A DNA stretch of 46,737 bases from CAZMXP01 sp964570285 (GTDB lineage Bacteria; Planctomycetota; PLA2), in contig CAZMXP010000038.1 of NCBI GenBank assembly GCA_964570285.1, positions 1 to 46,737 of the forward strand. The letters run 5' to 3'. This document shows, in pieces, positions 34,003 to 41,188 of this stretch (position 1 is its first letter; each line of letters starts with the position of its first letter). A program made the position numbers and the translations under genes. A model generated the notes under the pieces. It was not told the DNA's origin, did no database searches, and saw only the letters and a list, made by a program, of their open reading frames with translations.

Positions 34003-34021
34003 CCTCCCCCCGGGGGGGAGG
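34003..34021 (+). terminator. Perfect C/G-run palindrome after hslU
   Basis: CCTCCCCCC (34003-34011) is directly followed by GGGGGGGAGG, giving a stem of 6-7 bp with a small loop, then TAACTTTCC. It begins 6 nt after the hslU stop, so it is a plausible intrinsic-like terminator, though the T-tract is poor. The G-run could also act in the aspS leader. Confidence 0.4.
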
Positions 34022-34039
34022 TAACTTTCCCCCTTTCCG

Positions 34040-34062
34040 AACCGGCGCCCCGCGCGCCGGTT
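34040..34062 (+). promoter_or_regulatory. Inverted repeat in the aspS leader
   Basis: AACCGGCGC (34040-34048) and GCGCCGGTT (34054-34062) form a perfect 9-bp stem with a 5-nt loop, ending 10 nt before the chosen aspS GTG. It could regulate access to the start or be an operator. It also makes the in-frame TTG at 34061, which lies in the stem, an unlikely start. Confidence 0.4.
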
Positions 34063-34072
34063 GGAACCCTCC

Positions 34073-35866
34073 GTGTACGAGACCTCCTACCGCTCCCACA
34101 CCTGCGGCCATCTTCGGGCGACCGACGAGGGGAAGCGCGTGGCGCTGGCCGGGTGGGTGCATCGCCGGCGCGACCAGGGCGGCCTCGTCTTCGTGGATCT
34201 GCGGGACCGGTACGGCCTCACGCAGGTGAGCGTCTCCGAAGAGGCGGGGTCGGAGGCGCACGGGATCGCGCGCACGCTGCGACCTGAGTTCACGGTGCGC
34301 ATCGAAGGGGTCGTCCGCCTTCGGCCGGAGAGCGCGCGCAATCCGCGCCTGCCCACCGGGGAGATCGAAGTCGCGGCGACGTCGATCCGCGTGCTCTCGA
34401 CCTCGCCGACACCGCCCTTCGAGGTCGGCGCCTCCGAGGAGGTCTCGGGCGAACTCCGCCTCAAGTACCGGCCGCTGGACCTGCGCGGCAGCGAGATGCA
34501 GAAGAAGCTGCTGCTCCGCCACCGGATGAACCGCGTGCTGCGCGCCTTCTTCGACGAGCGCGACTTCGTCGAGATCGAGACCCCGATCCTCGCGAAGCCG
34601 ACGCCCGAGGGGGCGCGCGACTACCTCGTGCCGAGCCGGCTCCACCACGGCACCTTCTATGCGCTCCCGCAGTCGCCGCAGGTCTACAAGCAGATCCTGA
34701 TGTGCGCCGGCTTCGACCGCTACTACCAGATCGCGCGCTGCTTCAGGGACGAGGATCTGCGGGCGCACCGGCAACCGGAGTTCACGCAGCTTGACGTCGA
34801 GATGTCCTTCGTCGACCAGGAGGAGATCCTCCGGCTGATGGAGGGGCTGATCGTGCGCCTTCTCGCGGAGGCCGCGAGCGAGCCGATCCGGCTCACGCTG
34901 CCGCTCCCGCGCCTCACCTACGACGAGGCGATGCTGCGCTACGGCAGCGACAAGCCCGACCTGCGCTTCGGGCTCGAGATCTGCGACGTGACCGACCTCG
35001 CGAAGGCGAGCGAATTCCGCGTCTTCCGCGAGATCGCCGACGGCGGCGGCGCGGTGAGGGCACTCACGCTGCCGAAGGGGGCGGAGCTGAGCCGCGCGGC
35101 GGTCGATGCGCTCGCGCCCGTCGCGGCGGAGTTCGGCGCGAAGGGGGTGGCTTGGCTCAAGCTCGGGGCGGGCGGCCCCCAAGGCCCCCTCGCAAGACAC
35201 TTCTCGAGCGAAGCGTTCACCCGCCGCGTCGGCGCCGCCCCCGGCGACCTCGTGCTCGCCGTGGCCGACCCCGACCCGGCCGTGGCCGCCAAGGGGCTCG
35301 GCGCCGTGCGCCTGCATCTCGCCCACACGCAGGGCTTGATCGAGCCCCACCGCCACGTGGCCCTGCTCGTGACGGATTTTCCGCTCTTCGAGCGCGGCGA
35401 GACCCCGGGGAGCTGGATCTGCACGCGCCACCCGTTCACGGCGCTGCGGGACGGGGACCTGCTCCACCTCGAGCGCGACCCGTCCGCGGTGCGCGCGAAG
35501 GCCTACGACGCGGTGCTCGATGGCGTGGAACTGGGCTCGGGGTCGATCCGCATCCACGAACGAGACGTGCAGGAGCGCGTCTTCGCCGTGCTGGGGCTCG
35601 GGCCGGAGGAGGTCCGGACACGGTTCAACTTCCTGTTCGACGCGCTGACCTACGGCGCCCCGCCGCACGGGGGTTTCGCGTGGGGTCTCGACCGCCTCGC
35701 GATGCTGCTCTCCGGGGCCACCTCGATCCGCGAGGTGATCGCCTTCCCGAAGACGGCGCGGGCGGTCGACCTGATGAGCGAGAGCCCGTCGGCGGTCGAA
35801 CCGGGCCAGCTCGAGGAACTCGGTCTCCGTCTCCGCGCCGGGGAGAGCGCGGGGCCGGTGGTATGA
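34073..35866 (+). CDS. aspS: Aspartyl-tRNA synthetase, bacterial type
   Basis: AspRS (597 aa) charges tRNA-Asp, a class II synthetase of the bacterial type with an inserted GAD domain. The N-terminal OB fold begins YRSHTCGHLR and has AGWVHRRRDQGGLVFVDLRD. Class II motif 2 is visible in FDRYYQIARCFRDEDLRAHRQPEFTQLD-type sequence, and motif 3 in GGFAWGLDRLAMLL. I chose GTG at 34073, because it gives the family N-terminus and lies outside the hairpin. Its TGA lies inside a -10-like box for thrS, so the two genes are packed end to start. From sequence I cannot tell whether it is discriminating or also charges tRNA-Asn. Confidence 0.96.
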   Translation: MYETSYRSHTCGHLRATDEGKRVALAGWVHRRRDQGGLVFVDLRDRYGLTQVSVSEEAGSEAHGIARTLRPEFTVRIEGVVRLRPESARNPRLPTGEIEVAATSIRVLSTSPTPPFEVGASEEVSGELRLKYRPLDLRGSEMQKKLLLRHRMNRVLRAFFDERDFVEIETPILAKPTPEGARDYLVPSRLHHGTFYALPQSPQVYKQILMCAGFDRYYQIARCFRDEDLRAHRQPEFTQLDVEMSFVDQEEILRLMEGLIVRLLAEAASEPIRLTLPLPRLTYDEAMLRYGSDKPDLRFGLEICDVTDLAKASEFRVFREIADGGGAVRALTLPKGAELSRAAVDALAPVAAEFGAKGVAWLKLGAGGPQGPLARHFSSEAFTRRVGAAPGDLVLAVADPDPAVAAKGLGAVRLHLAHTQGLIEPHRHVALLVTDFPLFERGETPGSWICTRHPFTALRDGDLLHLERDPSAVRAKAYDAVLDGVELGSGSIRIHERDVQERVFAVLGLGPEEVRTRFNFLFDALTYGAPPHGGFAWGLDRLAMLLSGATSIREVIAFPKTARAVDLMSESPSAVEPGQLEELGLRLRAGESAGPVV

Positions 35867-35867
35867 T
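35862..35867 (+). promoter_or_regulatory. -10-like box before thrS
   Basis: TATGAT (35862-35867) matches five of six consensus bases and lies over the aspS stop, 33 nt before thrS. No -35 is recognisable 16-18 nt upstream, so this may be chance or an extended-type element. Confidence 0.3.
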
Positions 35868-35900
35868 CGGCGCGTCCATGCCCATGCGCATTCGTCCCTC

Positions 35901-37856
35901 ATGAGCGCGGCCGTCCGCGTCACCCTGCCCGACGGGAAGGTCGTCGAGGTCGAGCGGAACTCCACCTGTGGCGACGTCGCGCGCAAGATCGGGGCCGGCC
36001 TCGCGAAGGCCGCGATCGGCGCCTTCTGGAACGGCGAGCTGACCGCGCTGGAGCAGCGCATCACCGCCGACGGCTCGATCCGGATCCTCACGGGCAAGAG
36101 TCCGGACGCGATCCGGGTCCTGCGCCACAGCGCGGCCCACCTCTGCGCCGCGGCCGTGCTCGATCTCTTCCCCGACGCCCAGCTCGGCTTCGGCCCGCCG
36201 ACCGACGACGGGTTCTACTACGACTTCGTCGTCGAGCGCCCGTTCACGCCCGAGGACCTGGCGCGCATCGAGGCAAGGATGCGCGAGCTGGCGGCCGAGG
36301 GGCTCCCGTTCGAACGGACCGAGATGGACGCGGCGCAGGCGACCGCGGAGCTGCGTCGCCTCGGCTACCGGCTGAAGGCCGAATACTTGCAGGAGCTGGT
36401 CGCGGCGGGGGAGGTGATCTCCTTCTATCGCAACGGCGACCGCTTCAGCGACATGTGCCGCGGGCCCCACGTCGCCTCCTTCGGCGCCATCCCGGCGTTC
36501 AAGCTGCTCTCCGCGTCCGGCGCCTACTGGCGGGGCGACGCGGCGGGGCTGCCGATGCAGCGGATCCACGGGACCGCCTTCCCGTCGCAGCAGGAGCTCG
36601 ACGCGCACCTCCACCTCGTCGAGGAGGCGCGCCGCCGCGACCATCGGAAGCTCGGCCCCGAACTCGATCTCTTCTCGTTCCACGACGAGGCGCCCGGCTT
36701 CCCGTTCTGGCATGCCGGTGGCGTCATCCTCTGGCGCGCGGTCGAGGCGCTGATCCGCGAGGAGCTCACGAAGCGCGGCTACCTCGAGATCCGGACCCCC
36801 CTGATCCTGACCGACGAACTCTGGAAGCGGTCGGGCCACTACGACCACTACCGCGACAACATGTACTTCGTCGAGAAGGAGGAGCGCTCCTTCGCGGTGA
36901 AGCCGATGAACTGCCCCGGGGCCTGCCTCGTCTACGGAACGCAGCTCCGCTCCTACCGCGAGCTCCCGCTCCGCCTCGGCGAGTTCGGCTTCGTCCACCG
37001 CTACGAGCTGAGCGGCGTGCTGCACGGTCTCTTCCGCGCGCGGGGGTTCACGCAGGACGACGCGCACGTCTACTGCATGCCGGAGCAGATCGAGGCGGAG
37101 GTGCTCGACTGCCTCGACATGCTGCGCGTCGTCTACAAGACCCTCGGGTTCGACCAGGTACGGCTCTACCTCTCGACCCGCCCGAAGGACCGGATGGGGG
37201 CGGAGGATCTCTGGGACCGCGCCGAGGAGGCGCTCTCCTCCGCGCTCGCGCGCGGCGGGCACGCCTACACCGTGAACGCCGGCGACGGCGCCTTCTACGG
37301 GCCCAAGATCGACATCCACCTCACCGACAGCCTCGGGCGCGGGTGGCAGTGCGGGACGATCCAGCTCGACTTCCAGATGCCGGAGCGTTTCGACCTCGAG
37401 TACGCCGGCGCGGACGGCAGGCGCCACCGGCCGGTGATGATCCACCGCGCCATCGTGGGCTCGATGGAGCGGATGATCGGCGTGCTGGTCGAGCACCACG
37501 CGGGCAAGCTGCCCGTCTGGATGGCTCCGGTGCAGGCGATCCTGCTGCCGGTCACCGACAAGTCGATGCCCTACGCCGAAGCGGTGCTCGCGCGGCTGCG
37601 GGCCGCCGGCCTGCGTGCGGAACTGGACCGCCGCAACGAGAAGATCGGCGCCAAGATCCGCGACGCACTCCAGCGGAAGATCCCCTACATGCTCGTCATC
37701 GGCGAGCGGGAGGCCGAGGCGGGGACCGTCTCCGTGCGCCTGCTCGAGGGGACCGACCGCGGCGCCACCGCCGTCCAGGATCTGATCGAGGAGATACGCT
37801 GCCTGCACACGACGCGCGGGCAGGTGCAACCGCCAACTCCAACGGGAGGGACCTGA
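35901..37856 (+). CDS. thrS: Threonyl-tRNA synthetase
   Basis: ThrRS (651 aa) charges tRNA-Thr and edits mischarged Ser-tRNA. The order of domains is TGS (residues 1-~65, VRVTLPDGKVVEVERNSTC), the editing domain with HSAAH (HxxxH), then the class II catalytic core with MNCPGACLVYG and motif 2 around FGFVHRYELSGVLHGLFRARG, and the anticodon-binding domain at the C-terminus. The first ATG in frame matches the family start. No strong Shine-Dalgarno is seen. infC follows 2 nt after its stop, a conserved pairing in many bacteria. Confidence 0.97.
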   Translation: MSAAVRVTLPDGKVVEVERNSTCGDVARKIGAGLAKAAIGAFWNGELTALEQRITADGSIRILTGKSPDAIRVLRHSAAHLCAAAVLDLFPDAQLGFGPPTDDGFYYDFVVERPFTPEDLARIEARMRELAAEGLPFERTEMDAAQATAELRRLGYRLKAEYLQELVAAGEVISFYRNGDRFSDMCRGPHVASFGAIPAFKLLSASGAYWRGDAAGLPMQRIHGTAFPSQQELDAHLHLVEEARRRDHRKLGPELDLFSFHDEAPGFPFWHAGGVILWRAVEALIREELTKRGYLEIRTPLILTDELWKRSGHYDHYRDNMYFVEKEERSFAVKPMNCPGACLVYGTQLRSYRELPLRLGEFGFVHRYELSGVLHGLFRARGFTQDDAHVYCMPEQIEAEVLDCLDMLRVVYKTLGFDQVRLYLSTRPKDRMGAEDLWDRAEEALSSALARGGHAYTVNAGDGAFYGPKIDIHLTDSLGRGWQCGTIQLDFQMPERFDLEYAGADGRRHRPVMIHRAIVGSMERMIGVLVEHHAGKLPVWMAPVQAILLPVTDKSMPYAEAVLARLRAAGLRAELDRRNEKIGAKIRDALQRKIPYMLVIGEREAEAGTVSVRLLEGTDRGATAVQDLIEEIRCLHTTRGQVQPPTPTGGT

Positions 37857-37858
37857 CC

Positions 37859-38392
37859 ATTCCTAGACGACCCCATCGTGCCGAGGCACGCACCACGCGC
37901 GGCCCGCGCGTCAACGACCGCATCCGCTCCCGCGAGGTGCGCGTCATCGGCCAGAACGGCGACCAGATCGGGGTCTTCCCGATCCACGAGGCGCTGCGCA
38001 TGGCGCAGGACCTCGAGCTCGATCTCGTCGAACTGGCGCCGGACGCCCGCCCCCCGGTCTGCAAGATCCTCGACTTCGGCAAGTTCAAGTACGAGCAGAA
38101 GAAGAAGACCAAGGGGAGCAAGAAGCCCGGGACCAAGCTCAAGGGGATGCGCCTGCGTCCCAAGACGGACGCCCACGATCTCGAGGTGAAGACCAACCGG
38201 GCACGCGAATTCCTCGCGGAGGGCGACAAGGTGATGTTCACCGTCATCTTCCGCGGCCGGGAGCTGGCGCGTCAGGATCTCGGCACCGACCTGCTCAAGC
38301 GCGTCGCGGACATGCTCGGGGATGTCGCGAAGGTCGAGAAGACCCCTCACATGGAGGGGCGGCGCATGCACATGATCGTCGCGAAGAAGTAG
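37859..38392 (+). CDS. infC: Translation initiation factor IF-3, ATT start
   Basis: IF-3 (177 aa) ensures start-codon fidelity and prevents premature subunit joining. The coding frame holds VNDRIRSREVRVIGQNGDQIG, LDLVELAPDARPPVCKILDFGKFKYE-type N-domain and KVMFTVIFRGRE in the C-domain. There is no ATG, GTG or TTG at the right place; ATT at 37859 lies 8 nt after GGGAGGG and gives a normal length. A rare ATT (or ATC) start is the known basis of IF-3 autoregulation in E. coli. It lies 2 nt after thrS and converges with the next gene after 4 nt, without an obvious terminator. Confidence 0.95.
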   Translation: MPRRPHRAEARTTRGPRVNDRIRSREVRVIGQNGDQIGVFPIHEALRMAQDLELDLVELAPDARPPVCKILDFGKFKYEQKKKTKGSKKPGTKLKGMRLRPKTDAHDLEVKTNRAREFLAEGDKVMFTVIFRGRELARQDLGTDLLKRVADMLGDVAKVEKTPHMEGRRMHMIVAKK

Positions 38393-38396
38393 CGGA

Positions 38397-39425
38397 TTAC
38401 TTCGCGAACTCCGTCCCGAACGCGGCGCCGAGCGCCCGCACGTCGGGCAGGTAGGGGCCCAGCAGGACCGCCTCGCGCCGCAGCACGCGGGCGATGACGT
38501 CCCCCTTCGCGAAGAGCGCCCGGCGCTCGTCGAAGGCCTTCTTCGCGCCGTCGGGCAGTCGCGCCGCGATCGCGTCGGCCCCGCGCTGGAGCAGCGCGTC
38601 CAGCGCGCCCTTCGCGGCGGGGTCCTCGGCCGCGCCGCGGGCGCTGAGTTCGATGCGCACCGCGAGGCTCTTCATCTCCTCGACCTGTTCGGGGAGCCCC
38701 TCGAGCTGCTTCGCGAGGCCGCTGGTCACCACGTCGCGGTTCCAGCGCAGCCGGGAGGAGGTCGCCTTCCCGCCCGGGTTCGGGGTCGCGAGGGCTTCGG
38801 TGACGGACTCGGCGCGCAGGCCGAAGACCCGGAACAGCTCCGCATCGTGCTCGAAGACCGGGTTGGGCGTGGTGATCGGCAACTCCTCCGCCTCGACCGC
38901 CTTCGCCTCGGGGATCACGAGAGTCTTGCCGCTGCCGATCCGGACATCCTCGACCGCCTTGGTCGCCTCCTCCGCCGCCGCCCGGACCAGCCGCAGCACC
39001 TTCAGCCGCCCGTCGATCGCGTCGGCGAGATCGCCGAGGTGGCGGTGGGTCCCGTCCTTGAACCACTCCCCCTTGAACTCGAACAGCCCCTCGGCGTTCT
39101 TCTCCAGCGTCCCGTCCTTGACGATCTCGTAGAGGCGCTTGGCTTCGCGGGTGCCGCCGGTGGCGGTGCCCTGGAGGTGCTTCGTGACGCCGACGGCGCC
39201 GCCCTTCTCGATCACCGCGAGCGCCCGCTCGGCGAGCCGGCGCATGCCCACATAGTCCCGGTCCGTCTCGGCCTTCGCGTAGGCGGGGTAGAACTCGCTT
39301 TCGAGCTCCTTGACCGCGTCGGGCGCGCTCATCCCGCCCCAGTTGAAGAGATAGAGCAGGATGAGGGCGACCGCGATCCCGACGATCAGGAGCCCCCCGC
39401 CGATGATCCGCTGTTCCGAAGGCAT
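38397..39425 (-). CDS. Hypothetical membrane-anchored protein inserted between infC and rpmI
   Basis: A protein of ~342 aa with an N-terminal transmembrane anchor (IIGGGLLIVGIAVALILLYL) and a long charged extracytoplasmic or cytoplasmic part with no recognised domain. It includes PAYAKAETDRDYVGMRRLAE, a TPR-like start, and several Lys/Glu/Ala-rich helical stretches. I chose the ATG at 39425 (MPSEQR), since a TATGGT box lies 7 nt upstream; a longer frame begins at 39452. The gene runs against its neighbours and separates infC from rpmI-rplT, which are normally contiguous. Composition is like the neighbours, so it is not an obvious recent import. Function unknown. Confidence 0.7.
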   Translation of the reverse strand: MPSEQRIIGGGLLIVGIAVALILLYLFNWGGMSAPDAVKELESEFYPAYAKAETDRDYVGMRRLAERALAVIEKGGAVGVTKHLQGTATGGTREAKRLYEIVKDGTLEKNAEGLFEFKGEWFKDGTHRHLGDLADAIDGRLKVLRLVRAAAEEATKAVEDVRIGSGKTLVIPEAKAVEAEELPITTPNPVFEHDAELFRVFGLRAESVTEALATPNPGGKATSSRLRWNRDVVTSGLAKQLEGLPEQVEEMKSLAVRIELSARGAAEDPAAKGALDALLQRGADAIAARLPDGAKKAFDERRALFAKGDVIARVLRREAVLLGPYLPDVRALGAAFGTEFAK

Positions 39426-39432
39426 GGCGCGT

Positions 39433-39438
39433 ACCATA
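39433..39438 (-). promoter_or_regulatory. -10-like box of the inverted membrane-protein gene, leaderless
   Basis: TATGGT on the minus strand (39438-39433) lies 7 nt before the ATG at 39425, so transcription would start at the start codon. No good -35 was seen. It decided my choice of start. Confidence 0.35.
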
Positions 39439-39524
39439 CCCCATGCGCGCACTCCGCGAAACGGCCCTCCCGGGCGCCCCCGGTCGTGCCCTCCGCGAGC
39501 CGCCCCCTCCGGCCACGTGAAGGC

Positions 39525-39552
39525 TTGCCAAGCGGCTGGGCCCGACTATCCT
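39525..39552 (+). promoter_or_regulatory. Candidate promoter of rpmI-rplT, near-leaderless
   Basis: TTGCCA (39525-39530), a 16-nt spacer and TATCCT (39547-39552). The expected start (~39559) is about 8 nt before the rpmI ATG. Because infC is cut off from rpmI here, this promoter would replace the usual thrS/infC promoters. Confidence 0.55.
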
Positions 39553-39566
39553 ATGGGGCTTCCGCC

Positions 39567-39764
39567 ATGCCCAAGCAGAAGACCAATCGCTCCGTCCGCA
39601 AGCGCTTCAAGGTTACGAAGTTGCGCAAGGTGAAGCGGAACAAGGCCTTCCGCCGCCACCTTCTGGCCGGCCGGACCACGAAGCAGAAACGCAACCTCCG
39701 GCGCCAGGGGCTCGTCAGCCCCTCCGAGCGCAAGACCTACCTGCGCCTGCTCGGCGAGGGATAG
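39567..39764 (+). CDS. rpmI: 50S ribosomal protein L35
   Basis: L35 (65 aa, the standard length), a basic 50S protein. It begins MPKQKTNRSVRKRFKVTK and carries RNKAFRRHLLAGRTTKQKRNLR-type core. Start chosen by family alignment; a candidate promoter lies just upstream. It forms the usual pair with rplT, 16 nt downstream. Confidence 0.96.
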   Translation: MPKQKTNRSVRKRFKVTKLRKVKRNKAFRRHLLAGRTTKQKRNLRRQGLVSPSERKTYLRLLGEG

Positions 39765-39780
39765 ACGGAGAGGAACGACC

Positions 39781-40131
39781 ATGCGCATCAAGCCGGGCGT
39801 CGCCAAACGCCGCCGTCTCAAACGGATCCTCAAGGACGTCAAGGGTTACAAGGGGGCGCGGGGGCGCCGCATCAAGCTCGCGAAGGAGGCGCTCGTCCGC
39901 GCGGGGGTCAACTCCTACCGCGGGCGGCGGCTCAAGAAGCGCGACTACCGCTCCCTCTGGATCGTCCGCCTCAACGCCGCCGCGCGGGAGCGCGGGCTCA
40001 GCTACAGCCAGATGATCTATGGCCTCAAGAGGGCCGGCGTGGAGATGAACCGCCGCGAACTCGCGGGGGTCGCCTACCGCGACGGCGCCGCGTTCGACAA
40101 GTTCGTGGAGATGGCGAAGGCGGCCCTCTAG
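39781..40131 (+). CDS. rplT: 50S ribosomal protein L20
   Basis: L20 (116 aa) is essential for early 50S assembly and represses the rpmI-rplT operon in several bacteria. The family core reads GYKGARGRRIKLAKEALVRAG, RRLKKRDYRSLWIVRLNAA and GVEMNRRELAGVAYRDGAAF. It is followed by a strong hairpin and then pheS. GGAGAGGAACGACC precedes the ATG. Confidence 0.96.
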   Translation: MRIKPGVAKRRRLKRILKDVKGYKGARGRRIKLAKEALVRAGVNSYRGRRLKKRDYRSLWIVRLNAAARERGLSYSQMIYGLKRAGVEMNRRELAGVAYRDGAAFDKFVEMAKAAL

Positions 40132-40165
40132 CGGCACGGCGGAGGAAGACGAGCGGGTAGAGGAG

Positions 40166-40189
40166 GGGGCCGCCGATGGGTGGCCCCTT
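40166..40189 (+). terminator. Terminator or attenuator hairpin before pheS
   Basis: GGGGCCGCC (40166-40174) pairs with GGTGGCCCC (40179-40187) around a GATG loop: nine base pairs with one G-U, followed by TTACTGTT. It lies 34 nt after rplT and 20 nt before pheS, so it may end rplT transcription or attenuate pheST. No Phe-rich leader peptide was noticed. Confidence 0.5.
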
Positions 40190-40207
40190 ACTGTTGGAGG
40201 CGAGCGC

Positions 40208-41188
40208 ATGGATCTCGAGGCAATGCGGGAGGAGGCGATCCGGGCGATCGGGGCGGCCGCCGACGAGGCGAGCCTCGGGCAGTTGCGCGTCCTCTACCTC
40301 GGCCGGCGCAGCACCCTGGTCGCCGCCCTGCGCACGCTGGGGGACCTGGCACCGGAGCAGCGGGCCGTCGCGGGACAGCGGGCCAACGAGGTGAAGAGGG
40401 CGGTCGAGGACGCGATCGAGGCCCGCACCCGGGAGTTGCGCGGCCTCGAAGAGGGCGGACGGGCGACCCGCGAATGGTTCGACCTCTCCCTGCCGGCACG
40501 CCGGCCCCGGACCGGCCACCTGCATCCGATCACCCAGCTCGAAGAGGATCTCGACCATCTCTTCCGCGGGATGGGCTTTCGGGTCCTCGAGGGGCCGTGG
40601 GTCGAGGACGAGTGGCACAACTTCGACGCGCTCAACATCCCCTCGTGGCATCCCGCGCGAGACTCGTGGGACACCTTCTGGCTGTCGGACGGCAACCTGC
40701 TGCGCACGCACACCTCCCCGGTGCAGATCCGGGCGATGCGCCGTTTCGGCGCGCCGCTGCGCGCGGTGCTGCCGGGGCGCTGCTTCCGCAACGAGGCGAT
40801 CGACGCCACGCACGAGGCCGTCTTCAGCCAGATCGAGGGGCTCGTGATCGACCGGGAGATCACGCCGGGACACCTCTTCCACTCGGTTCGCGCGATCGTC
40901 GGCGCGATCCTCGCCGAGGACGTGGAGACGCGCTTTCGTCCGAGCTTCTTCCCGTTCACGGAGCCCTCCTTCGAGTGCGACGTGAAGCGCCCCGATGGGA
41001 GCTGGATGGAGCTCTGCGGCATGGGCATGGTCCATCCGAAGGTGCTGGAGGCCGGGGGGCTCGACCCCGCGCGGTGGTCCGGCTTCGCGTTCGGCATGGG
41101 GCTCGACCGCCTCGCGCTGCAGCGGCTCGGCATCGACGACATCCGGTGGTTCCACAGCGGCGATCTCCGCTTCCTGGAGCAGTTCTGA
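40208..41188 (+). CDS. pheS: Phenylalanyl-tRNA synthetase alpha subunit
   Basis: PheRS alpha (326 aa), the catalytic subunit of the alpha2-beta2 enzyme that charges tRNA-Phe. It has an N-terminal coiled coil, then HLHPITQLEEDLDHLFRGMGF, DALNIPSWHPARDSWDTFWL, LRTHTSPVQIRAM (motif 2 region near GRCFRNEAIDATHEAVFSQIEG) and motif 3 in GFAFGMGLDRLALQR. A GGAGGCGAG site precedes the ATG. One-base overlap with pheT (TGATG). Confidence 0.97.
   Translation: MDLEAMREEAIRAIGAAADEASLGQLRVLYLGRRSTLVAALRTLGDLAPEQRAVAGQRANEVKRAVEDAIEARTRELRGLEEGGRATREWFDLSLPARRPRTGHLHPITQLEEDLDHLFRGMGFRVLEGPWVEDEWHNFDALNIPSWHPARDSWDTFWLSDGNLLRTHTSPVQIRAMRRFGAPLRAVLPGRCFRNEAIDATHEAVFSQIEGLVIDREITPGHLFHSVRAIVGAILAEDVETRFRPSFFPFTEPSFECDVKRPDGSWMELCGMGMVHPKVLEAGGLDPARWSGFAFGMGLDRLALQRLGIDDIRWFHSGDLRFLEQF

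Noticed and set aside
34061..34072. TTG at 34061 as the aspS start
   Set aside because: It lies inside the right arm of a nine-bp hairpin and adds four non-conserved residues; the GTG at 34073 gives the family N-terminus.
40140..40207. T-box riboswitch or Phe leader peptide before pheS
   Set aside because: No T-box sequence, specifier stem or Phe codon run can be seen; only a simple hairpin is present.
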